Program-made: the position numbers and the translations under genes
Assembly (NCBI GenBank): GCA_028829895.1
Contig: CM054178.1
Location: 89,896,558-89,960,557 of the forward strand
Direction: 5' to 3'
Origin: Sinotaia quadrata
Taxonomy: Eukaryota > Mollusca > Gastropoda > Architaenioglossa > Viviparidae
DNA: 64,000 bases
The notes under the pieces: generated by a model
The model's input: only the letters and a program-made list of their open reading frames with translations
Told to the model about the DNA's origin: nothing
The model's database searches: none
Shown: piece by piece, positions 58,201 to 64,000 of the stretch
Layout: the number at the start of each line of letters is the position of its first letter
Position numbering within the stretch: the first letter of the stretch is position 1

Positions 58201-61200
58201 TGGGTAGATGCAAGACGGGAAGATCACGTTTGGTACTCCATCTCGCACCCTAGAAACTTCGGGTTCGTTCTCTGTCAATCGCCAGACTTCAGTCCTGGAA
58301 GGGACCTTCGGTTGGGATGCAGGACGTGATACTACCAAGCAAGTTGGTTTCAATGCCAAGGTCATTACTGGGGAGAAGACAAGAACAGATATCACCTTCC
58401 GCCTGCCTGGCATCGGAAAGGTATTTTCAAATAGCTGTCATATTGTTTTTTATTTGTTGTCTCATTAAGAAGATAGTTTTAGTTATAATAATAATAAAAC
58501 GTTACAAACTGATGAAGTATATTATGTTTCATAAACATATCATTGTAAATAAATCTATGAACACAAATCATTCTTCGAATTAAGTTACTGACATATAATT
58601 ATAATTTTTAAATACTGTTTCAAAACGAAATTGTCATTTCTAAACTGCTTTGTTTTGTTCTTTCTGATAGCAACTCGTTTTGTATTTGGCTTTAGTTGTT
58701 TAGTTGTTTCATGCAAGTCTATAATTTCTATAATTTTTCTCTTTTTTGAAAGTTTATTATGTAAATAAAAAATATCTTCTGAAAAGTCTATTTATTTTAT
58801 CTTCTCCTAATTCCATGGTTACAATAATTGTGTATTGCAGGAAGTCCTAATTCCATGGTTACAATAATTGTGTATTGCAGGAAGTCCTAATTCCATGGTT
58901 ACAATAATTGTGTATTGCAGGAAGTCCTAATTCCATGGTTACAATAATTGTGTATTGCAGGAAGTTCGTATCGAGAATGAGCTGGCAGTAAACAATGGCC
59001 GCATGCTGTGGGATGGCAAGACAGTGCTGTCGTACTCCAAAGACGTACGAAAGACGTTGACGCTGTCATCATCTCTCAAGGACCTGTCCGACACTTACAG
59101 GTGAGAGAAATTGCAAACGTTCTCAACTCAAAAGAGATGAAAAAAAATTTCTTTATTACCTTTAGGATAGAGTCGATTGTGGATTGGCGGAAATGAAACG
59201 CTTAACCTAACCACGTGGTATATTTAGGCTGCCCATTGCTTTAATTCGGAAGAAATTAATTTCTCAAAATGTGACTTTTCGCGTGTTTCTGGTGCTTACT
59301 GAAACAAGTTTTCGTTCCAAGACCGGAGTCTTTTCTAAGATATTTTTCACTTATTTGTGTATTTATAGACTTAGATCATCTTAAACAAATGTCAATCTTG
59401 TATTCTGAAATTAGGCCATTCTTTAATTCAATTATTACCTTAACTTGTTAACTACTACTCTACAAATCAGTAGAAATCAGTCATGAATATTTCATACCTT
59501 CCTCAATTTGAGTTAGATGAAAGTTAGATCTCTTTATGAAACATCTAAAAGCAGGGGTAGTAAATACATATACTACCCCTGCTTTTAGATGTTTCATATT
59601 CAGTCTCTTTAGATTGAGATTGTGAGAGAATTTTATCATAAATAGAAACTTAGATATTACAGTATAATATATAAAGCATTTTAAGAGAAAGTGTCTAATA
59701 ACATGCTTTAATGCAATTGGATTTAAAATATTTCACAGTAAACACATCCTCGCCCCCCTCCTCCAACCCCCAAACAACTTATGTATAATGAACTGGAGAG
59801 CAATTCAATTTGTATTGAAAGAATGAATGCAATACATATATTTTAATATTCTTTCATCAGCTATATTTGAGCAGATAAGACTATTTCATCACATCTTCTA
59901 GTCTGAATTTTCTTTAATAGTAACTCATATGCATGTATGTTGTTTTTAATACAGTGACGGTAAAAACTACAGCCTGGAATTGGCCATTACTCATCCCTAC
60001 ACATCTGTAGATCTTAAAATGTCTTCTCACCTAGGAGTCATCGGGGATCGTTACTCAGCCGCCATTGACACCTGGTATTTGACTGTCAACCGCCAGAAAA
60101 AGAACATGGCCTTACGTGGAGAGATTGACCGCCTTCGTCGTCAAATTGACCTGCAGGTAAGAGTGTACTCTCTGACAGAATTACCTTTAAAGAACGTTAT
60201 TTCAAGCAACATTAGTGAATATGTTCTGTGTTTCTTTTCATGTTCAATTCTAGTTGTTTCCTGTGTACAACAAAAGCGATATAATTATAGATTTGATCAC
60301 GCATTGCGTTATGTTTAGCTCAAGTAATGTACAACAAAAGCGATATAATTATAAATTTGATCACGCATTGCGTTATGTTTAGCTCAAGTATGAAATGTAC
60401 AACGTGAAGACTCTTTGATCTAATGTTTCTTTATTTCCGTTTTGAATTTGTGTACGTAGCTCGTGAGCCCAATTAAAACTGTGTCTTTGCACGGTGAAGT
60501 CACAAGTGATGAACCATACACCCTTAGTCTCACCAATCGTTATGACGAGGATGGTGTTATCCAAGCCGGCATCATCATCGACTCGGACAGACGTTCTTTT
60601 GCATTCAGGACCAATTACGACCTGGGTAACGCTTTACATTCCACTTTAGGAAAATAATAATGAAGTTAATGAAACCAATTACGACCTGGGTAACGCTTTA
60701 CATTCCACTTTAGGAAAATAATAATGAAGTTAATGAGACCAATTACGACCTGGGTAACGCTTTACATTCCACTTTAGGAAAATAATAATGAAGTTAATGA
60801 GACCAATTACGACCTGGGTAACGCTTTACATTCCACTTTAGGAAAATAATAATTAAGTTAATGAGTCAGTCTCACACACATAAACATACATGCATACACC
60901 AAACCTTACACCCACACACACAAACATACACGTTATCACTCGTATTATTAGATACTTATTTGGGAGCTTGTTTATCACTTATGATTTTTATTGTTCCCAA
61001 TGATAGCGAGAGAACATAATGACAGTTGTGTGTTGTTCATGTCATCATCCAATACAAATGATGTTTTACATTTCAATATCTTATATTATACACTTTTCTA
61101 AAACATATTTGTCCATTCTAACTGTAATGGAAACGCTTGGTCATTTATCACATGGACCATCATGATTGTAACTCTAGTTCATACAACAATTATGTAATAT

Positions 61201-63632
61201 GGGATGTTTCTTTCCACAGACAATCCTGACAACATGCTTGTGCTATCAGCTAAATATGTCAACAGTTCAGCTATTAGTGCCGAACTTTACCGAGAAATGA
61301 AAGACGTGCGAGTTCAAGATTCTGTCATGGCCATGCGTCTAAACACTTCAACCCTGTTACATACACGTCTCGCCTGGAGGCCTGCGATTCTTGGGGAGTT
61401 CCAGGTATGCAGAAAAGTCTCGTCGTCTTTGTTCAGTTGCCAGCAATTTTTAGAATTTTTTTCTTTCTATCTTTTCTCCTTATAACCTTCCTTACTTCTA
61501 CTGTACAATTCATCTCCTGCCATATTTTATTTAAAAAATCATCCGTTATCATGTGCCTTCATATTTCAGCAGCACTCTCACAAAAGTCTCCTGCACATTT
61601 CTTCTCTTATTGATTCTGTAATTAATCTCATTATTTTATTTATAGAACGACTTATTCTCACCAGTCGCACGTAGAATAACTTCCAATATTTAAATAATAT
61701 TTGCAAAGGCCTATTTACGAATAATAAAAATATGACATTAAACAGTACAGATATATACAACAAAAATACAATAAGACACTTTATCACGGTTGCTTAGCAA
61801 ACCGATGTCTTTTTCACGCTCTATAGATTACACTCTTTTACACTTAATTTTAGTGTGCTTAGTCTTTCAAGGGTTTGCTTTTATAAAACATTTTCACATC
61901 TATTTATGACAGGATTACGCCAGTGGCAAAGCTAGAGCATATACGTCCGCAACTACAGCCTCCTTGACAGACGTTTACGATGCTTTGGGTCAGGAGTTGA
62001 GCGTAAAATACTCACTCATTAGCACTGAGATTAACTCTGAGCTCAAGCCTGTGGTGGACTTGCTGGAGAACGAGCTCGCGCGCATTGGACAACAGATAGA
62101 CATGGTTCAACAAGAAATGACACGCATGCACAGGCTTAATGATTTCTACCTGCAGGACATGAGCCAGCCCATGGTCAATGGATTCATCCGTCTGAGGTAT
62201 ATCAGAATTGGGAATATATTTGTCACACCTCTGGTTATACTGTTATTATACTCGTTATGATTGTTAGTTATTTATTACACATAACTATTTACAAGTGATC
62301 GAGAATCTTAAATTAGTGTTATAAATAATCCCCCACGCAAAACCAAAATGTCTTTCTCTTGGAGGATTATTTGGGTGGTCATAAAACTCTTTTCATTACA
62401 CAGTAATAAGATGGACGTTTTACTGTCGCATAATATTTCTTCATGTGGAAGCTTCTTACTAAAGGAGTAATAAAAAATCCATCTTTTATTAATATTTAAC
62501 AAGCCCCCATCCACCCACTATTACTCAGACATAAGGTTTTAATATATGTTCAAGAAGATTAATAAATTTAACAATAGATTTATTAAATCAATAATCAGAT
62601 TTACAACTTATAAATATAATCAAAAGAGTTTTGACATTTACATCACTTAAAAACAATGTTTCATTTAATGTTAGACTGGCTATATTTAATTATGAAAAGT
62701 GATAATATTGAACAAAGTAATGATTTGACAGGAAATAATACTTTCTGCTGTTGACCTCTTTCAGAGATTCGCTACGTCAGCTGAAGACTGAATACGAGCA
62801 GGGCTATGTAGCATTGCTGTCAAAAATAAACCAAAATTTGGGCAGCTTCCGGAATTTCCCACTTCTTCAAAGATATAGAGACACTATGCTGAGCGTTGTA
62901 AAGACGGCAGAAGTAAGTACATTACCTAATGAAATGTTAGTGTCTCTCAGGATTTCTGTCTGTCTAATTTAAATTATAGTAATAAATGCTTGATATGTTG
63001 ATATTGACTATCATGGACTAGATTGGCTATGATAGATTAGAATAACCATGTTTGACCACAATGACAGTGTTTGATTAGATTGACTGTTATTAAATTTGGT
63101 GACTATTGTTGACCGAACTATATGCGGATCAAATCTCTAGGGTTGCTTGAATATCTTTCCTGAATCAAAATTTGAACAATCCCATTGCATTTCGTTATGT
63201 ATTTGTTTATTCATTCTGTCTGTCAGTGTAAATATTTAAATAAAGAAAAATATTTTTTGAAAATAAAATGATACACAATATTTGCAGAGTATTCTTGGCC
63301 AGGGTTTAATATCAGTTAAACGGGCCATCACCGAAATTGACGATTACCTCCTCAAGGTGACCAGAACTGTCCAACAGACATGGCAAAATGTACAGTCACT
63401 CCCACAGATACAACAAGTAAAGAACATAGTTCAGCTTCTAGGTAGCGACTATCGTCAGCTGCTTAGCAACCTTGGAAGACCAATCCAAGGCTTTAGCATT
63501 CCTCAAGAGTACACTTCCGCCATTTATGCTACAAGGGAGAACATCAATCAAGGGTTGTCGAACCTTCTTCGGCGTGATGATGTGCAGTCAGTAACAGTAG
63601 TAACAGCCGTTGCCAATGAAATATACCAACAG
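36195..63632 (+). CDS. LLTP gene B: tandem paralogue of gene A (3' partial)
   Basis: Same product class and exon structure as gene A, offset 38.3-39.0 kb. Exons 1-34: 36195-36246, 37218-37271, 38285-38445, 39043-39291, 40332-40484, 40803-41001, 41542-41797, 42431-42596, 43001-43180, 43345-43488, 43769-43915, 44225-44584, 45135-45466, 46139-46321, 46686-46947, 47588-47735, 47949-48218, 48962-49147, 49390-49627, 50137-50356, 51397-51735, 51884-52129, 52374-52906, 53246-53423, 53538-57446, 57828-57980, 58208-58420, 58961-59100, 59955-60156, 60460-60625, 61220-61404, 61913-62196, 62765-62912, 63288-63632. They make 3667 in-frame codons with no stop, so the gene looks intact. Differences from A are all in frame: 6 fewer codons in exon 12, 4 fewer in exon 13, 1 more in exon 17, 29 fewer in exon 18 and 3 more in exon 34. 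The last three exons lie beyond the window. Confidence 0.9.
36247..37217 (+). other. Intron 1 of gene B
   Basis: 971 bases, no gene seen. The last part (about 37064-37203) is three units of a 45-base repeat (GAATACAATACCTTACAAGA) that stops just short of the acceptor ATTTGCAG. Confidence 0.85.
37218..37271 (+). CDS. Gene B exon 2
   Basis: 18 codons' worth, phase 1 to 1, GPVRLTTETTDRCARTCM. Joins the signal peptide to the lipid-binding module. Donor GTAAGT. It has a C-x-x-x-C pair. Confidence 0.83.
37273..37930 (+). repeat. ~52-bp minisatellite in intron 2 of gene B, about 12 units with CRE motifs
   Basis: Units read TGACGTCATGCCTTACAAAT plus TGAACTGACTGCTATATGTG and an AT run. A perfect palindromic TGACGTCA occurs at 37298, 37351, 37401, 37454, 37557, 37663 and 37813, with near matches between. 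The array starts right after the exon 2 donor. Confidence 0.92.
38285..38445 (+). CDS. Gene B exon 3
   Basis: Phase 1 to 0. (P)SQKFRYQTGKTYTYDYSVVT, the conserved opening of the LLTP N-terminal domain. Acceptor TGTGCAG. Aligns with window bases 1-144 of gene A from its 18th base on. Confidence 0.92.
38878..39042 (+). repeat. 36-bp minisatellite in intron 3 of gene B
   Basis: Same array as at 558-725, about four and a half units, ending in the exon 4 acceptor. Confidence 0.85.
39043..39291 (+). CDS. Gene B exon 4
   Basis: 83 codons with the same protein as gene A exon 4 (LKDMSVSDPR ... QAVLE). Donor GTAATT. Confidence 0.92.
39309..39686 (+). repeat. 42-bp minisatellite in intron 4 of gene B, nine units
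   Basis: Nine almost perfect units, two more than in gene A, starting 17 bases past the donor. Confidence 0.95.
40046..40365 (+). repeat. 62-bp repeat copying the exon 5 3' splice site (five acceptors)
   Basis: CACTTTAG|GTTGAYGTCAC acceptors precede bases 40084, 40146, 40208, 40270 and 40332, exactly 62 apart. The four downstream units contain TACTAAC, the AG and the first 33 coding bases. Upstream copies read into TAA directly after GCAGAATAC. Confidence 0.95.
40332..40484 (+). CDS. Gene B exon 5
   Basis: 51 codons, VDVTGRCQAEYDVTKKGWYS, same protein as gene A. Only the fifth of five tandem acceptors leads to an open frame. Donor GTGAGC. Confidence 0.9.
40803..41001 (+). CDS. Gene B exon 6
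   Basis: DFQSLPLMNSVHECVQDVNK ..., phase 0 to 1. One T-to-S change relative to gene A. Confidence 0.9.
41542..41797 (+). CDS. Gene B exon 7
   Basis: Phase 1 to 2. (G)LIQFRAEMPFDHNFGIS ..., F-to-I in PRMISQL. The donor GTAAAT is followed by only one 38-bp unit. Confidence 0.9.
42431..42596 (+). CDS. Gene B exon 8
   Basis: Phase 2 to 0. KKFFIDALPMARTTSSIEVI. The conserved F-x-D-A-L-P-x-x-G-T motif has G-to-R here, a change at a normally conserved glycine. Confidence 0.9.
43001..43180 (+). CDS. Gene B exon 9
   Basis: 60 codons, DLLDKDTLKMKAMLPVSTMV ..., with T-to-I and P-to-S changes near its end. Confidence 0.9.
43345..43488 (+). CDS. Gene B exon 10
   Basis: 48 codons, protein identical to gene A exon 10 (SAIGNTGQARATRVLNRCLA). 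Confidence 0.93.
43769..43915 (+). CDS. Gene B exon 11
   Basis: 49 codons, KDALLNIFKNTDEDSETRIS ..., one K-to-R change relative to gene A. Confidence 0.9.
44225..44584 (+). CDS. Gene B exon 12
   Basis: 120 codons. Matches gene A until GLEYL, then LDPVYILYGDYMDD replaces an unrelated, six-residue longer tail. Confidence 0.9.
45135..45466 (+). CDS. Gene B exon 13
   Basis: Phase 0 to 2, starting MEELKGSFYTRIFGNQ. A 10-base loss at the intron/exon border moved the acceptor to GCAAG|ATG, removing KQAK but keeping frame. Several charge changes (SLRSVSA-type to LLSVLAGH). Confidence 0.87.
45790..46065 (+). repeat. 45-bp minisatellite in intron 13 of gene B
   Basis: About six units of GTCTATTTCATCCAGTCCTG plus TGTTAGTCTCTG. 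Gene A has just one unit (about 7125-7160). Confidence 0.9.
46139..46321 (+). CDS. Gene B exon 14
   Basis: Phase 2 to 2, VAVNVDGVMSVDAGYTRTGL ..., protein identical to gene A. Confidence 0.9.
46686..46947 (+). CDS. Gene B exon 15
   Basis: Phase 2 to 0, TRFFILGDTEEKEQKMVTDN ..., with Q-to-R and final E-to-K changes. The cysteine pair is kept. Confidence 0.9.
47588..47735 (+). CDS. Gene B exon 16
   Basis: Phase 0 to 1. NKISSIAQLSFDTPGSSIQR ... The last exon base is T instead of G (AT|GTAAC), changing the junction residue from G to C and weakening the donor. Confidence 0.85.
47949..48218 (+). CDS. Gene B exon 17
   Basis: Phase 1 to 1. (C)ALVADYGILSLTGSVLLD ..., three bases longer than in gene A (TGRVEMDIINGQ). 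Confidence 0.9.
48962..49147 (+). CDS. Gene B exon 18 (29 codons shorter)
   Basis: Phase 1 to 1. VTYTNIQTEKSFSGIFTKDG ... TAELASVK. An 87-base in-frame deletion removes the last beta strands present in gene A. Same donor GTACG. Confidence 0.87.
49165..49220 (+). repeat. (GT)n microsatellite after the exon 18 donor of gene B
   Basis: About 20 GT units, interrupted by CACCTG near the end. Confidence 0.93.
49390..49627 (+). CDS. Gene B exon 19
   Basis: Phase 1 to 2. FDMLTKPRGSAGTKYDVDLR ..., a few conservative changes (A-to-T, M-to-I, D-to-N). Confidence 0.9.
50137..50356 (+). CDS. Gene B exon 20 (minimal form)
   Basis: Phase 2 to 0. NIDFKSNPDRNMEINLDFDH ... YDYKLRAVIPMI. First donor after 50356; further in-frame donors after 50386, 50416 and 50446. 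Confidence 0.88.
50347..50451 (+). repeat. 30-bp repeat array spanning the exon 20 donor (gene B)
   Basis: One more unit than gene A: GTAAGT after 50356, 50386 and 50416, and GTAAGA after 50446. Read-through stays open until well past the array. Confidence 0.9.
51397..51735 (+). CDS. Gene B exon 21
   Basis: 113 codons, NVDVSVNGNHSHAPDTLANK ... FDPIK. Same unusual donor GTCAGC as gene A. Confidence 0.87.
51884..52129 (+). CDS. Gene B exon 22
   Basis: 82 codons, VSSSANLDLDNLQLAGLVIH ..., near-identical protein. Confidence 0.9.
52374..52906 (+). CDS. Gene B exon 23
   Basis: Phase 0 to 2, starting ITVGASGSYKSNREATSTSG. About ten substitutions relative to gene A over 533 bases. Confidence 0.92.
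53246..53423 (+). CDS. Gene B exon 24
   Basis: Phase 2 to 0. (R)YKADLDMTHYLRRWNVQNNG ... One Q-to-R change. Stop-free intron 24 follows. Confidence 0.88.
53538..57446 (+). CDS. Gene B exon 25: giant beta-repeat exon
   Basis: 3909 bases, exactly the length of gene A exon 25, with the same S/T-P-F repeat units. The first ~2.9 kb differs at very few sites; the last ~1 kb carries most of the changes (e.g. V-to-L, G-to-S, K-to-N, T-to-M). Confidence 0.95.
57828..57980 (+). CDS. Gene B exon 26
   Basis: 51 codons, VTHPFRTVSADVAVLSTTNK ..., T-to-N and D-to-N changes. Confidence 0.9.
58208..58420 (+). CDS. Gene B exon 27
   Basis: 71 codons, MQDGKITFGTPSRTLETSGS ... LPGIGK, one A-to-G change. Confidence 0.9.
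58806..58965 (+). repeat. 40-bp repeat copying the exon 28 3' splice site (four acceptors)
   Basis: CCTAATTCCATGGTTACAAT plus AATTGTGTATTGCAG|GAAGT. Acceptors precede 58841, 58881, 58921 and 58961. Gene A has a single site. Confidence 0.95.
58961..59100 (+). CDS. Gene B exon 28
   Basis: Phase 0 to 2, EVRIENELAVNNGRMLWDGK ... Only the last of four acceptors keeps the frame open; the others reach TAA after eight codons. Confidence 0.9.
59535..59598. repeat. Perfect 28-bp inverted repeat, 8-base loop (intron 28, gene B)
   Basis: Arms 59535-59562 and 59571-59598 are exact reverse complements (core AGCAGGGGTAGTA / TACTACCCCTGCT). Gene A has only a right-arm-like sequence. Confidence 0.95.
59955..60156 (+). 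CDS. Gene B exon 29
   Basis: Phase 2 to 0, (S)DGKNYSLELAITHPYTSVDL ..., one M-to-L change. RLRR kept. Confidence 0.9.
60265..60392 (+). repeat. 64-bp minisatellite in intron 29 of gene B, two units
   Basis: Units start at 60265 and 60329. Gene A has four. Confidence 0.93.
60460..60625 (+). CDS. Gene B exon 30
   Basis: Phase 0 to 1. LVSPIKTVSLHGEVTSDEPY ... The first of four tandem donors is used; later ones reach a stop. Confidence 0.9.
60610..60865 (+). repeat. 64-bp repeat spanning the exon 30 donor, four units (gene B)
   Basis: ACCAATTACGACCTGGGTAA at 60610, 60674, 60738 and 60802; donors after 60625, 60689, 60753 and 60817. Confidence 0.95.
61220..61404 (+). CDS. Gene B exon 31
   Basis: Phase 1 to 0. 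(D)NPDNMLVLSAKYVNSSAISA ... AWRPAILGEFQ. Acceptor TTTCCACAG. Confidence 0.9.
61913..62196 (+). CDS. Gene B exon 32
   Basis: Phase 0 to 2. DYASGKARAYTSATTASLTD, helical region, with K-to-T and S-to-Y changes. Confidence 0.9.
62765..62912 (+). CDS. Gene B exon 33
   Basis: Phase 2 to 0. (R)DSLRQLKTEYEQGYVALLSK ..., S-to-R change. Confidence 0.9.
63288..63632 (+). CDS. Gene B exon 34 (last in window)
   Basis: 115 codons. A 9-base duplication adds VTV (SVTVVTAVANEI). The donor is GTCAGA instead of GTAAGA. Exons 35-37 lie beyond 64000. Confidence 0.85.
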
Positions 63633-63799
63633 GTCAGACTGCGAGGACAGAAATATAATTCAAATAATACTTTTAAACTTAAATTCTAGGTAAAGGAATT
63701 AGATTAATTAAGGAAACCTCATTTAACCAATTTTGATAGCATATCATTGTATCTATTAGACTCAAGTGCTTTCAGTGAAAACAGATCTTTAAAAATATT

Positions 63800-64000
63800 A
63801 GTTTTTTTCAGCATTCTTAAAACTCTGTTCACTCACAAAGGATACTTAAAACTCTGTTCACTCACAAAGGGTACTTAAAACTGTTCACTCACAAAGGGTA
63901 CTTAAAACTGTTCACTCACAAAGGGTACTTAAAACTGTTCACTCACAAAGGGTACTTAAATCTGTTCACTCACAAATGGTACTTAATACTGTTCACTCAC
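63800..64000 (+). repeat. ~27-bp minisatellite in intron 34 of gene B, cut by window end
   Basis: At least seven units of CTGTTCACTCACAAAGGGTA plus CTTAAAA, against about four in gene A. Confidence 0.93.

Noticed and set aside
1..64000. tRNA, rRNA or small RNA genes
   Set aside because: None recognised by eye on either strand; a covariance-model search was not possible.

Overview
The window is metazoan nuclear DNA: AT-rich introns with GT...AG borders, one giant coding exon, many minisatellites and (GT)n/(TA)n tracts, and no operons. The proteins are large lipid transfer proteins (LLTP; the apolipophorin / apolipoprotein B / vitellogenin superfamily). Their style, together with a degenerate multi-copy invertebrate gene between them, suggests a lophotrochozoan, most likely a mollusc. 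That is an inference from family resemblance; no search was run.

Layout. (1) 1-26385, plus strand: LLTP gene A, lacking only exons 1, 2 and the first 17 bases of exon 3, with a stop at 26383-26385 and an AATAAA at 26757. (2) 26786-36070: intergenic DNA with tandem repeats, a MITE-like element (27465-27628), a diverged copy of an LLTP intron (about 28975-29310), a broken minus-strand gene (29677-31046) and several kilobases without a recognisable gene. (3) 36071-64000, plus strand: LLTP gene B, with a TATA box, signal-peptide exon 1 at 36195-36246 and exons 2-34; it runs off the window inside intron 34. A and B form a direct head-to-tail duplication with an offset of 38.3-39.0 kb. Exons, phases and introns match one to one.

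Product. Putting B exons 1-2 and the start of B exon 3 in front of A gives a consistent 37-exon model of about 3850 residues. It has a signal peptide, an N-terminal lipid-loading module (Vitellogenin_N type, about residues 35-640), open beta-sheet regions (DUF1943/DUF1081 type), and about 1300 residues of roughly 65-residue amphipathic beta repeats in a single 3909-base exon. An alpha-helical C-terminal part ends in a short basic tail. No von Willebrand D domain is visible, so the protein is more apoB-like or lipophorin-like than vitellogenin-like. The expected role is assembly and circulation of haemolymph lipoprotein particles.

What stands out. Tandem duplications repeatedly straddle splice junctions and differ in copy number between A and B: whole 3' splice sites copied five and four times in B, and donors copied in arrays at exons 7, 20 and 30. 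The exon-20 array is in frame and stop-free, so it could add 10-residue steps. Other signals are a homogenised (gene-conversion-like) tract with a sharp edge in the giant exon, a stop-free 114-base intron, a perfect 28-base inverted repeat newly formed in B, and a minisatellite of cAMP-response-element-like motifs in intron 2 of B.
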